From NCBI GenBank assembly GCA_000987045.1, contig LAKY01000046.1, forward strand, positions 1 to 44,131: DNA of 44,131 nucleotides, in the 5' to 3' direction. How positions within the stretch are numbered: position 1 is the first letter of the stretch; every line of letters starts with the position of its first letter. Origin of the DNA: Clostridiales bacterium PH28_bin88 (GTDB lineage: Bacteria; Bacillota; PH28-bin88). The notes under the pieces were generated by a model. It ran no database searches and was not told the origin of the DNA. It saw only the letters and a list, made by a program, of their open reading frames with translations. Positions 31,519 through 39,727 of the stretch are shown here, piece by piece. Both the position numbers and the translations under genes were made by a program.

Positions 31519-32415
31519 ATGAACGGGGTATTGTCGGGAGTTAAGGTGGCGGTGTTGGGTGGAGATGACCGGGAGCTTGTCCTGATACCCGAACTGGTAA
31601 AGTTAGGTGCTGATGTCAGGGTAGCAGGCTATCCACCCCGGGAAGAGATCAAAGGCGCAGTACTGAGGGAGAGCGTGGTGGAAGCTATCAGCGGGGTGGA
31701 TGCCATCATCCTCCCCATGCCCGGTACAGACGATCATGGAGTGATCAGGGCGGTTTATACTCCTAATCAACTGGTCATTACCGAGGAGCTCCTATCCGCT
31801 GTTCCCTCGAAAGTACCGATCTTTATCGGGGTGGCCAAACCGTTCCTGCGTGGATTGGCGAAAAAATTGGGCTTAAGACTGATCGAAATCGGGGAAATGG
31901 ATGAGCTTGCCATCCTGAATTCCATTCCTTCAGCAGAGGGAGCCATTCAGATTGCCATGCAGGAACTTCCTATCACCATACACGACAGCCAGAGCTTGGT
32001 AGTAGGATTCGGGAGGGTTGGCCAGACCCTGGCGCGAATGCTGGCTGCATTAGGCGCTCATACCGCCATTGTTGCTCGAAAGCCAGCCGACCTGGCCCGG
32101 GGGTATGAACTGGGATACCGCTGCATTACCTATGATCAACTAACTGAAAATATTGCAGCTATGGATCTCATCTTTAATACCGTACCCGCCATGATCCTAC
32201 ATGAAGGTATCCTTAAAAATGTCTCTCGAAATGCCCTCATCATTGACCTGGCAACCCAACCAGGGGGAACAGACTTCCAATCAGCTGCACGTTTAGGTGT
32301 GAAGGCTATCCTGGCTCCTGGCCTACCAGGAAAGGTCGCCCCCGTGACAGCAGGCCGGATCTTGGCCCGGGTACTGCCGGGTTTAATCCTCAAAGAAATC
32401 GCGACCACTGATTAA
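31519..32415 (+). CDS. spoVFA: Dipicolinate synthase subunit A
   Basis: With SpoVFB this makes dipicolinic acid in the mother cell, the calcium chelate of the spore core. The product is 298 residues. An N-terminal GVKVAVLGGDDRELVLIPEL Rossmann-like region is followed by ILPMPGTDDHG and LNSIPSAEGAIQIAMQELPITIHDS. A second nucleotide site is VVGFGRVGQTLARMLAALGA, and the signature LIIDLATQPGGTDFQSAARLGVKAILAPGLPGKVAPVTAG is intact. ATG 31519 is chosen over ATG 31501 because TTGGGGGGTT then lies just upstream. The spoVFA-spoVFB-asd-dapG-dapA order is as in Bacillus. Confidence 0.96.
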   Translation: MNGVLSGVKVAVLGGDDRELVLIPELVKLGADVRVAGYPPREEIKGAVLRESVVEAISGVDAIILPMPGTDDHGVIRAVYTPNQLVITEELLSAVPSKVPIFIGVAKPFLRGLAKKLGLRLIEIGEMDELAILNSIPSAEGAIQIAMQELPITIHDSQSLVVGFGRVGQTLARMLAALGAHTAIVARKPADLARGYELGYRCITYDQLTENIAAMDLIFNTVPAMILHEGILKNVSRNALIIDLATQPGGTDFQSAARLGVKAILAPGLPGKVAPVTAGRILARVLPGLILKEIATTD

Positions 32416-32443
32416 CAACCGCCTTGCGAAGGGGGGCTTAGAG

Positions 32444-33043
32444 GTGCCTGGAATGAGTTTGAAGGATCGCACGGTTGGATTTGCCGTTACCGGGTCGCAC
32501 TGCACCCTCGAGGAGGTTATGCCCGAGGTTAAACGTTTAGTAGAGGAAGGCGCTAAGGTAATTCCTATCGTTTCCCCTGCTGTGGCGGAAACTGATACCC
32601 GTTTTGGGATGGCCAGTGAATGGGCGGCACGTTTGAAAGATATTACTTCCCAATCCTTGATTACTTCGATTGAGGAGGCGGAACCCATTGGCCCCAAAGG
32701 GCTGTTGGATCTACTGGTAATCGCACCTTGCACAGGTAACACCCTGGCCAAGCTGGCTAACGGGGTCACTGATTCGCCTGTATTGATGGCGGCAAAAGCA
32801 CAACTGCGCAACCAAAAACCGGTGGTATTGGCCGTTTCAACTAACGATGGGCTAGGCCTCAATGCCAGAAACATTGGACTTCTGCTTAACACAAAGAACG
32901 TTTACCTGGTACCCTTTGGGCAGGATGACCCTCATAAAAAAGCGAATTCTCTTAAGGCTCATATGAGAATGATTTTGGATACTGCCTTGGCTGCCTTGGA
33001 GGGCCGACAGTTACAACCGGTGCTTAAAACCTTTTCTGATTAA
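32444..33043 (+). CDS. spoVFB: Dipicolinate synthase subunit B (flavoprotein)
   Basis: This 199-residue flavoprotein of the UbiX/Dfp fold is the partner of SpoVFA. TVGFAVTGSHCTLEEVMPEVKRL is the flavin-binding start, then VIPIVSPAVAETDTRFG and LLVIAPCTGNTLAKLANGVTDSPVLMAAKA with the PCTGNT loop, and FGQDDPHKKANSLKAHMRM near the end. GTG 32444 is 8 nt from a GGGGGG run; ATG 32453 is possible. Confidence 0.95.
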   Translation: MPGMSLKDRTVGFAVTGSHCTLEEVMPEVKRLVEEGAKVIPIVSPAVAETDTRFGMASEWAARLKDITSQSLITSIEEAEPIGPKGLLDLLVIAPCTGNTLAKLANGVTDSPVLMAAKAQLRNQKPVVLAVSTNDGLGLNARNIGLLLNTKNVYLVPFGQDDPHKKANSLKAHMRMILDTALAALEGRQLQPVLKTFSD

Positions 33044-33072
33044 CAGTATAGCAAGGGTTGGAGGAATTAGAG

Positions 33073-34080
33073 TTGAAGAAGTATAGTGTAGCGGTTGTGG
33101 GAACAGGAGCAGTTGGTCAGACTCTTTTGGAAATACTGGCAGAACGAAACTTTCCGGTCGGGAGCCTTAAATTGCTTGCTACCAGCAGGTCGGCGGGCAA
33201 GGTGGTTTCCTTCAAGGGCCAGGATTATACGATTGAGGAGACCAGGCCACAATCCTTTGACGGAGTGGACCTGGCCCTTTTTGCAGGGGGAGAAGCCAGC
33301 AAAGAATTTGCGGCTGCAGCAGTACACCACGGCGCGGTGGTGATCGACAATAGCAGCACATTTCGCCTCAATCAAGAGGTACCTTTAGTAGTACCTGAAG
33401 TTAACCCCGAGGATGTCCGATGGCATAAAGGAATCATTGCGAACCCCAACTGCTCCACCATCCAAATGGTGGTAGCGTTAAAACCGCTGCATGATGCTGC
33501 GCGCATCCGGCGGATCATTGTCTCCACGTATCAAGCGGTGTCAGGGGCCGGCCAGGAGGCAATGGAAGAGTTGGTGGTGCAAACCCGGCAGGTGCTGGAT
33601 AATCAACCCATTGCTCCACGGGCATTTGCCCATCCCATTGCTTTCAACCTGATCCCTCATATTGATGTGTTTTTGGAGAACGACTACACAAAAGAAGAAA
33701 TGAAAATGGTTAATGAAACCCGCAAGATGTTTCATGACGATTCAATAGCCATCTCAGCCACTACTGTACGGGTGCCAGTGCTGCGTAGCCATTCGGAGTC
33801 GATCTCCATTGAGACGGAAAGAAAGCTTTCCGCATTAGAAGCGAGAGAGATTTTACGAGGGGCTCCCGGTATAGTGGTGGTAGACGAACCGGTAGCGATG
33901 CGATACCCCATGCCTATTGAAACGTCCAACCGCGATGAGGTCTTCGTCGGGAGGATCCGGGAGGACGTTTCCTGCGAAAAAGGATTGTGCTTGTGGGTGG
34001 TTGCTGATCAGCTGCGTAAAGGGGCTGCTACTAACGCCATCCAGATTGCCGAACTTTTGATTAAAGAGCAGATGTTATAG
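33073..34080 (+). CDS. asd: Aspartate-semialdehyde dehydrogenase
   Basis: Asd reduces aspartyl phosphate to the semialdehyde with NADPH, feeding lysine, DAP, threonine and methionine. The product is 335 residues. VAVVGTGAVGQTLLEIL is the Rossmann loop, ALFAGGEASKEFA follows, and IIANPNCSTIQMVVALKPL holds the nucleophilic Cys near residue 127. TYQAVSGAGQEAMEEL and RVPVLRSHSESISIETER complete the active site. TTG 33073 is 8 nt after GGAGG (33060-33064); TTG 33058 overlaps that site. Confidence 0.96.
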   Translation: MKKYSVAVVGTGAVGQTLLEILAERNFPVGSLKLLATSRSAGKVVSFKGQDYTIEETRPQSFDGVDLALFAGGEASKEFAAAAVHHGAVVIDNSSTFRLNQEVPLVVPEVNPEDVRWHKGIIANPNCSTIQMVVALKPLHDAARIRRIIVSTYQAVSGAGQEAMEELVVQTRQVLDNQPIAPRAFAHPIAFNLIPHIDVFLENDYTKEEMKMVNETRKMFHDDSIAISATTVRVPVLRSHSESISIETERKLSALEAREILRGAPGIVVVDEPVAMRYPMPIETSNRDEVFVGRIREDVSCEKGLCLWVVADQLRKGAATNAIQIAELLIKEQML

Positions 34081-34091
34081 GAGGACGGAAT

Positions 34092-35309
34092 ATGAGGGTA
34101 CTGGTCCAAAAATTCGGAGGTACTTCTGTTGCCAGTCCCGAACTAAGGTATCAAGTGGCCCAAAAAGTAAACGCTGCTGTCCACCAGGGATACGCGGTGG
34201 TAGTGGTGGTATCTGCCATAGGGCGAGCCGGGGCGCCTTACGCTACTGATACCCTAATTGAATTAGCCAAAGAAACTAACCCTGACCTGAGTACCCGGGA
34301 AATGGACCTGATAATGGCTTGTGGGGAGATAATCTCCGGAACGCTGATGGTAGGTGTCTTGCAAAGCATTGGTTGCCCGGCGGTGCTGTTAACAGGTAGC
34401 CAGGCGGGGATAATTACTGACGGCCAATTTGGGGATGCTCGCATCATTAGGGTAGAGTCTAAACGAATTTATGAATGCTTAAATGAAGGTAAAGTGGTCG
34501 TGGTAACAGGTTTTCAGGGAGTGACAGACTCCGGTGATATAACCACGCTGGGCAGGGGCGGGAGTGATACCACCGCTGCCGCCTTGGGGGTGGCTTTGGA
34601 TGCGAAGGCTATAGAGATTTATACCGATGTTGATGGGGTGAAGACCGCAGATCCACGCATAGTGGCAGATGCGAAAACCCTTGAGACCATAAGCTATAAC
34701 GAAGTGTGCCAGCTGGCCCAGGAGGGAGCTAAGGTGATCCATCCCCGGGCTGTAGAGATCGCGCAACAGAAAAACATCCCCCTCTGGGTGAAAAATACCT
34801 TTTCCGACGCTCCGGGAACTTTGGTGACAATCATGGGGGAATTAAACGGTGTTACAGTTTTAAACGACCGGATGATTACTGGAATTACCCATATTCCTAA
34901 TGTGACCCAGTTAAAAATCATGATCACAAAGGAAGACCTTAATGACTTGCCTTTAAAGATTTTTAAGGCGCTGGCGCTGGCGGGAATCAGCATCGACTTT
35001 ATAAATGTGCATCCCGAAGCGATAATTTTTACGGTAAAGGACGAAATTGCCCCTAAAGCATTGGAGGTCCTGGAAAACATGGGAGTGTCTCCCCAGGTGC
35101 GCTCAGGGTGTGCCAAGATAGCCGCGGTTGGAGCCGGTATGACCGGCCGTCCGGGGGTAATGGCCAGGATTGTAGAGGCTCTAACCAGAGAGGGAATCCA
35201 GGTCCTCCAGTCAACCGATTCCTATACCAGCATCTGGTGCCTGGTAGCCCGAGAGGACATGGAGAAAGCGGTTCGCTCCCTGCACCGCCAGTTCGGGCTG
35301 GGAGCATAG
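34092..35309 (+). CDS. Aspartokinase (DapG/LysC type)
   Basis: This 405-residue monofunctional aspartokinase phosphorylates aspartate, the first step of the pathway. VQKFGGTSVASPE is the kinase N-terminus, then MDLIMACGEIISGTLM, LGRGGSDTTAAALGVALDAKAIEIYTDVDGVKTADPR and EGAKVIHPRAVEIAQQ. Two ACT regulatory domains follow from about residue 265. AGGAGGACGG precedes ATG 34092. By position between asd and dapA it corresponds to Bacillus dapG, the DAP-sensitive enzyme, but which feedback inhibitor it obeys cannot be read from sequence. The internal translation start of a LysC beta subunit was not examined. Confidence 0.94.
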   Translation: MRVLVQKFGGTSVASPELRYQVAQKVNAAVHQGYAVVVVVSAIGRAGAPYATDTLIELAKETNPDLSTREMDLIMACGEIISGTLMVGVLQSIGCPAVLLTGSQAGIITDGQFGDARIIRVESKRIYECLNEGKVVVVTGFQGVTDSGDITTLGRGGSDTTAAALGVALDAKAIEIYTDVDGVKTADPRIVADAKTLETISYNEVCQLAQEGAKVIHPRAVEIAQQKNIPLWVKNTFSDAPGTLVTIMGELNGVTVLNDRMITGITHIPNVTQLKIMITKEDLNDLPLKIFKALALAGISIDFINVHPEAIIFTVKDEIAPKALEVLENMGVSPQVRSGCAKIAAVGAGMTGRPGVMARIVEALTREGIQVLQSTDSYTSIWCLVAREDMEKAVRSLHRQFGLGA

Positions 35310-35377
35310 GCAGCAGCGCTAGGGGAAAAATATGACTTTAAAGAAACGGGTAATTTAAAATTTGGGGGTGAAAGATT

Positions 35378-36274
35378 ATGGGAGGATGTTTTGGTAAAGT
35401 AATTACCGCCATGGTGACACCCTTTGATCAAGAGTTAAAGGTGGATCTTGAAAGAGCCGTGGGCTTGGCTCGCCACTTGATAGCTAATGGAAGTGATGCC
35501 TTGGTGGTAGGGGGTACCACCGGAGAGTCGCCAACTCTTACCATGGAGGAAAAGGTAACCCTTTTTCAAACAGTTAAAGAAGCTGTTGACCAGCAGGCGA
35601 TGATAATCGCCGGTACGGGCAGTTACTCTACAGAAGAGAGCGTGAGATTGAGTAGAGAGGCAGAGGCCGTGGGGGTGGACGGCATCATGCTGGTGGTACC
35701 GTACTACAACAAGCCGACTCAAGAAGGCCTGTATCATCACTTTAAATCCATTGCTGCTTCAACAAGATTGCCGGTAATGCTTTATAACGTGCCTTCAAGA
35801 ACGGGGCGGAATATGGAACCGGAAACAGTGGCTAAACTGGCAAGGGTCGATAACGTTAAGGCGATTAAAGAGGCCGCCGGTGACATGGACCAGGTAAGCC
35901 ACCTGCAGCGGGTGATAAGCCCCGAGTTCGATATTTATAGCGGGGATGATTCCCTCACTCTTCCCATGTTGGCCCTGGGGGCCACTGGGGTGGTCAGTGT
36001 GGCCTCTCACCTGGTTGGTGCCCGGATCCAGGAGATGATTTCTGCCTTCCAGTCGGGTAACCATAGAAAAGCCCTGGAAATTCACCTCGGTTTGATGCCG
36101 TTGTTCAAGGCTTTGTTTACCGTAAGTAATCCTATTCCAGTCAAGGCAGCTCTGAACCTGTCGGGGATTCAGGTAGGGGGAGTCAGGTTGCCATTGGTGA
36201 ACGCCGGGCCAGGCGAAATAAGTCTCTTGCGAGAAGCGCTGTCCTTGGTGGGTATTTCTGTCACAACAGCGTGA
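35378..36274 (+). CDS. dapA: 4-hydroxy-tetrahydrodipicolinate synthase
   Basis: DapA condenses pyruvate and aspartate semialdehyde in a TIM barrel via a Schiff-base lysine. The product is 298 residues, normal. Markers are GGTTGESPTLTMEEK, GTGSYSTEESVRLSREAEAVGVDGIMLVVPYYNKPTQEGLYHHF, MLYNVPSRTGRNM with the catalytic Tyr and Arg, VKAIKEAAGD with the Schiff-base Lys and IYSGDDSLTLPMLALGATGVVSVASH. ATG 35378 follows GGGGGTGAAAG. A terminator at 36315 closes the operon. Confidence 0.97.
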   Translation: MGGCFGKVITAMVTPFDQELKVDLERAVGLARHLIANGSDALVVGGTTGESPTLTMEEKVTLFQTVKEAVDQQAMIIAGTGSYSTEESVRLSREAEAVGVDGIMLVVPYYNKPTQEGLYHHFKSIAASTRLPVMLYNVPSRTGRNMEPETVAKLARVDNVKAIKEAAGDMDQVSHLQRVISPEFDIYSGDDSLTLPMLALGATGVVSVASHLVGARIQEMISAFQSGNHRKALEIHLGLMPLFKALFTVSNPIPVKAALNLSGIQVGGVRLPLVNAGPGEISLLREALSLVGISVTTA

Positions 36275-36313
36275 TTCTCCGGGAGCAGTAACGGACGAAA
36301 AAATAAGCAACAA

Positions 36314-36348
36314 GGGTGTCTTCCCAAAAAGGGAGGACGCCTTTTTTT
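36314..36348 (+). terminator. Rho-independent terminator after dapA
   Basis: GGTGTCTTCCC (36315-36325) pairs with GGGAGGACGCC (36331-36341), two G-U pairs, loop AAAAA, then seven Ts. Confidence 0.9.
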
Positions 36349-36398
36349 AGTAGCAGTAACCTCAGCAATGTATAAATATCTTTGACCTAAAGTAATAC

Positions 36399-36505
36399 TA
36401 AAGAAAACTTGGCTTGCGCCAAGCCTTTGGGCGCAGGCGGAAGCCTTAGTTGCACTTATGCTATCAGAAAGTTATAACTTATAACTTTCTGATAGTGTAA
36501 AAAAA
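36399..36505 (+). repeat. Dispersed element, copy C
   Basis: It starts TAAAGAAAACTTGGCTTGCG (36399), contains TTGCACTTATGC, and ends in a perfect 17-bp palindrome with a 1-nt centre (36461-36477 and 36479-36495, CTATCAGAAAGTTATAA and its complement) followed by TGTAAAAAAAG. It follows the dapA terminator. Confidence 0.8.
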
Positions 36506-36512
36506 GCGCTAC

Positions 36513-36541
36513 TTGTCTGGAGCGGGCCAATCGAGTATAAT
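36513..36541 (+). promoter_or_regulatory. Sigma-A promoter for the RNase J leader
   Basis: TTGTCT (36513-36518), 17 nt, perfect TATAAT (36536-36541). The start codon is 322 nt downstream, so the transcript would carry a long leader. Confidence 0.75.
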
Positions 36542-36549
36542 CAGCATAG

Positions 36550-36836
36550 AAGTTCGGAGCGGGGTTTTCTAGCTTTGAGATAATTGTGAGATATCCGTTT
36601 CGTTAGGAACGGACGTCGAACGCTCAAGACTGTGCGAGAACACCATGGTTTAAAAAGGTATTCGTACAGAAGGTGGCTTCGCCGGAACGGAACTGGCGCA
36701 GTTGAGACCGATTGTTGGTGCAAGTGGCTTTTCGGGGTGACCCGGACACTTCCCCGAAAGCCTGAGATACCGGTGTGGACAACCCTGGAATCTCCACGAT
36801 AAACGGTGCGCTTTAGGAGCGGACCGGTGGTTTTCA
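36550..36836 (+). ncRNA. Candidate structured 5' leader of the RNase J gene
   Basis: Many local stems stack along 290 nt. CTTTGAG (36573)/CTCAAG (36623) encloses CCGTT (36595)/AACGG (36608). TGTGCGA (36631)/TCGTACA lies around 36662. GGCTTTTCGGGG (36726-36737)/CCCCGAAAGCC (36752-36762) has one bulge. ACCGGT (36769) pairs with ACCGGT (36824), enclosing GTGGA (36775)/TCCAC (36793). There is no conserved open frame. No match to a known riboswitch, 6S, tmRNA, RNase P or SRP signature was recognised. Could be a cis-regulatory leader or an independent RNA. Confidence 0.5.
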
Positions 36837-36862
36837 TGTTTCCCTAATCAGGAGGTGCATTA

Positions 36863-38530
36863 ATGGCAGAAACGGAAGCAAAACTAAGCCTGATTCCCCT
36901 GGGTGGGCTTGGGGAGATCGGGAAGAACATGATGGTGGTGAAGTACGGAAACAATATTCTGATCATAGATGCCGGCCTGACCTTCCCTGAGGATGAAATG
37001 TTGGGTATTGACGTGGTGATACCGGACATTTCTTACCTGATTGAGAACCGGCAACTGGTAAGAGGGATCGTACTGACTCACGGCCATGAAGATCATATTG
37101 GTGCGTTACCCTATGTATTACGAGAATTAACCGTACCAGTATATGGTACAAAACTGACTTTAGGGCTGTTACAAAGCAAACTTAAGGAACACAATCTACC
37201 TGGGAGCCTAAAATTAAATTGCGTGAAACCAAGGGATGTTCTCAAACTGGGACCTTTTAAGGTGGAGTTCTTCCGGGTTAGTCACAGCATCGCAGATGCT
37301 ATTGGGTTAGCAGTGCATACACCATTGGGTACAGTGGTGCATACAGGTGATTTCAAGTTTGACCAGACTCCCGTTGACGGGGATGTGACCGACTTTTTTA
37401 AACTGGCCCAGTTGGGCGAAGAGGGCGTGTTGGTACTGATGTCCGACAGCACCAACGTTGAACGCCCGGGTTTTACTATGTCTGAAAAAGTTGTGGGTCA
37501 GACCTTCGAAGATACCTTTCGTAACGCGCGAGAACGGATTATCGTTGCCAGTTTCGCTTCCAACGTACACCGCCTGCAACAGATTATTGCCACCGCGGAC
37601 AAATTTGGGCGAAAGGTAGCGGTTGTAGGGCGTAGTATGGTGAATGTGGTTGGGGTAGCCTCGGAATTGGGTTACCTTAGCATTCCCGAAAATACCTTGC
37701 TGGAACTGGACGACCTGTTGGTCCTCCCAAAAGAAAGCCAGGTGATTATTACCACCGGGAGTCAAGGGGAACCTATGGCCGGTTTGACCAGAATGGCGAT
37801 GTCAGACCACAGAAGGATCGACATTGTTCCGGGTGATACGGTAATCATCTCTGCTACTCCTATTCCGGGAAATGAAAAAATGGTGGCCCGGACAGTTGAT
37901 CATCTCTTTAAGCAGGGTGCCGATGTGATCCATGAAGCAGTGTCAGGAATACACGTGTCCGGTCACGCCAGCCAGGAAGAATTGAAGTTGATGCTGAACT
38001 TGGTAAAACCCAGGTATTTCGTCCCGGTTCACGGTGAATACCGCATGCTGATTAAACATGCCCGGTTGGCACAGGACTTGGGTATTCCTGCCGAAAACGT
38101 ATTCGTTCTTGAAAACGGCCATGTGTTGGAGTTTTCCAAGAGTAAGGTATCCGCAAGCGGCCGGGTAAATGCCGGCAGGGTGTTGGTAGACGGTCTGGGG
38201 GTAGGGGACGTTGGGAACATCGTTTTACGGGACCGTAAACAGCTTTCCCAGGACGGGATCCTGATTATCGTTCTGACCCTCAATAAAGATACCGGTGCTG
38301 TAGTAGCCGGACCGGATATCGTCTCCCGCGGTTTCGTTTATGTGCGGGAGTCGGAGGAATTGATGGAGGAAGCTAAGGAAAAGGTCCGTTCTGCGCTGGA
38401 AAAGTGTGAGGAACGGAAGGTTACAGAATGGTCTACTATCAAGACGAATGTTCGTGATGCCCTGGGGAAATTTTTATACGAAAAAACCAGGAGAAGACCA
38501 ATGATCCTTCCAATCATTATGGAGGTATAG
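36863..38530 (+). CDS. Ribonuclease J
   Basis: This 555-residue metallo-beta-lactamase/beta-CASP ribonuclease has 5'-to-3' exo- and endonuclease activity in mRNA decay and rRNA maturation. [20 protein letters not shown] is the start, [14 protein letters not shown] (about 73-86) the metal motif, [12 protein letters not shown] follows, then DSTNVERPG. Beta-CASP has [27 protein letters not shown] and [10 protein letters not shown], then [15 protein letters not shown] and [10 protein letters not shown]-terminal domain ends with [20 protein letters not shown] lies before ATG 36863. Position after dapA corresponds to Bacillus rnjB. If it is the only RNase J in the genome it may act as J1; the window cannot tell. 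Confidence 0.96.
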   Translation: MAETEAKLSLIPLGGLGEIGKNMMVVKYGNNILIIDAGLTFPEDEMLGIDVVIPDISYLIENRQLVRGIVLTHGHEDHIGALPYVLRELTVPVYGTKLTLGLLQSKLKEHNLPGSLKLNCVKPRDVLKLGPFKVEFFRVSHSIADAIGLAVHTPLGTVVHTGDFKFDQTPVDGDVTDFFKLAQLGEEGVLVLMSDSTNVERPGFTMSEKVVGQTFEDTFRNARERIIVASFASNVHRLQQIIATADKFGRKVAVVGRSMVNVVGVASELGYLSIPENTLLELDDLLVLPKESQVIITTGSQGEPMAGLTRMAMSDHRRIDIVPGDTVIISATPIPGNEKMVARTVDHLFKQGADVIHEAVSGIHVSGHASQEELKLMLNLVKPRYFVPVHGEYRMLIKHARLAQDLGIPAENVFVLENGHVLEFSKSKVSASGRVNAGRVLVDGLGVGDVGNIVLRDRKQLSQDGILIIVLTLNKDTGAVVAGPDIVSRGFVYVRESEELMEEAKEKVRSALEKCEERKVTEWSTIKTNVRDALGKFLYEKTRRRPMILPIIMEV

Positions 38531-38536
38531 GGTGAG

Positions 38537-38570
38537 AAACATGCACGCCCCGTTCGTGCATGTTTTATTT
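38537..38570 (+). terminator. Rho-independent terminator after RNase J
   Basis: AAACATGCACG (38537-38547) pairs perfectly with CGTGCATGTTT (38555-38565) around a 7-nt loop, followed by TATTTTA. Confidence 0.85.
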
Positions 38571-38630
38571 TATGAGGCAACATACTACTTGAAGGTGAAA
38601 AAAGAAGCCGTATCTCCAGGAGGTAAGACC

Positions 38631-39389
38631 ATGTCTACGAACCTTTCTACTCCCTATCCTGGCCCAGGACCGGAAAAAAAATCCCTGGATCAGCCCAAGA
38701 CAAAGAAAATTAGAGCTGATAAGCGTGTAGAGGCGATCAAGGAATTTGGCGAAACGCAGGTTCCTACTGTCAAGAGCAACATCCATTGTCTTACCATCAT
38801 AGGTCAAATTGAAGGGCACTTGATCATGCCCCCTCAGAATAAAACCACCAAGTATGAGCATGTAATTCCTCAACTGGTCGCCCTGGAACAGAACCCCGAA
38901 GTGGAAGGCCTGATAGTGGTCCTGAACACGGTAGGAGGGGATGTGGAAGCTGGTTTGGCGCTGGCGGAGATGCTGTCGAGTATGTCCAAACCCACTGTCT
39001 CCCTTGTGCTGGGTGGGGGTCACAGCATTGGAGTACCCATTGCGGTCGCTGCGGACCATGCGATAATCGCGGAGACTGCTACCATGACCATTCACCCTCT
39101 CAGGCTCACGGGGCTGGTAGTCAGTGTTCCACAAACTTACGAGTACCTAGACAAGATGCAGGATCGGGTGATCCGGTTTGTAACCTACCATTCCCGAGTG
39201 ACAGAAGAGAAATTCCGGGAGATGATGTTCCGGACCGGCGAACTGGCCCGGGATATAGGTACGGTGCTGGTTGGGAAAGATGCGGTAGAAGTTGGGCTGA
39301 TGGATGAAGTTGGGGGGCTGCAGGAAGCCATGCGGAAGATGAAAGAACTGATAGAAGAACGAAAAGGTACTCCCAGGGGGGTTCACTAA
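38631..39389 (+). CDS. tepA: TepA/YmfB ClpP-like serine protease
   Basis: This is a 252-residue cytoplasmic ClpP-fold peptidase. [23 protein letters not shown] is followed by [20 protein letters not shown] with the nucleophilic Ser of [19 protein letters not shown] with the His, and a C-terminal [20 protein letters not shown]. The first 45 residues are polar and proline-rich, typical for TepA. In Bacillus it aids protein export and degrades signal peptides and spore proteins. ATG 38631 lies behind CCAGGAGGTAAG. Order rnj-tepA-ylzJ is as in Bacillus. Confidence 0.93.
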   Translation: MSTNLSTPYPGPGPEKKSLDQPKTKKIRADKRVEAIKEFGETQVPTVKSNIHCLTIIGQIEGHLIMPPQNKTTKYEHVIPQLVALEQNPEVEGLIVVLNTVGGDVEAGLALAEMLSSMSKPTVSLVLGGGHSIGVPIAVAADHAIIAETATMTIHPLRLTGLVVSVPQTYEYLDKMQDRVIRFVTYHSRVTEEKFREMMFRTGELARDIGTVLVGKDAVEVGLMDEVGGLQEAMRKMKELIEERKGTPRGVH

Positions 39390-39394
39390 CAGTG

Positions 39395-39601
39395 ATGTTG
39401 TACACAATAATGCCCATGGAACTGGTACTGGCCAACCATCAAGAAGTCTTGTCCTTGCAGGAAGTCCAGTTGGACGGAGTTCTAATGCTGGTTGAGCAAT
39501 CTGAACGGGGAACGAGAAAGATAGCCCGGTTGGTCAGCACGGATCCCCAAGTGTATTTAGACCCAAGGTTTACACCTGGTACGCTCGTTCCCTCCGGATA
39601 A
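39395..39601 (+). CDS. ylzJ: YlzJ-like protein
   Basis: This 68-residue protein of the YlzJ family has unknown function. MLYTIMPMELVL at the start and IARLVSTDPQVYLDPRFTPGTLVPSG at the end are the family marks. GTG 39392 could start one codon earlier. It lies between tepA and the downstream genes, as in Bacillus, where spoIIIE follows directly; here a Na/Pi cotransporter gene is inserted. Confidence 0.88.
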   Translation: MLYTIMPMELVLANHQEVLSLQEVQLDGVLMLVEQSERGTRKIARLVSTDPQVYLDPRFTPGTLVPSG

Positions 39602-39624
39602 ACGAAACTTATCGTATCCTGGCC

Positions 39625-39655
39625 GAAGCAGTTACGAAGCTGCTTCTTTTTTTTT
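39625..39655 (+). terminator. Rho-independent terminator after ylzJ
   Basis: GAAGCAG (39625-39631) pairs with CTGCTTC (39640-39646), loop of 8, followed by nine Ts. Confidence 0.92.
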
Positions 39656-39657
39656 CA

Positions 39658-39686
39658 TGGTCAGCGAAAGGAGGTTATGATATAAT
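39658..39686 (+). promoter_or_regulatory. Candidate promoter for the Na/Pi cotransporter gene
   Basis: TGGTCA (39658-39663), 17 nt, perfect TATAAT (39681-39686), 42 nt before the start codon. Confidence 0.6.
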
Positions 39687-39727
39687 GTATCCGGTGTACA
39701 AGCTGTAAGGGGTGAGACGGAAAAAAC

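Noticed and set aside
36541..36837. 98-residue minus-strand open frame in the leader of RNase J
   Set aside because: No conserved pattern, no good start signal, and the region shows a plus-strand promoter and RNA-like stems.
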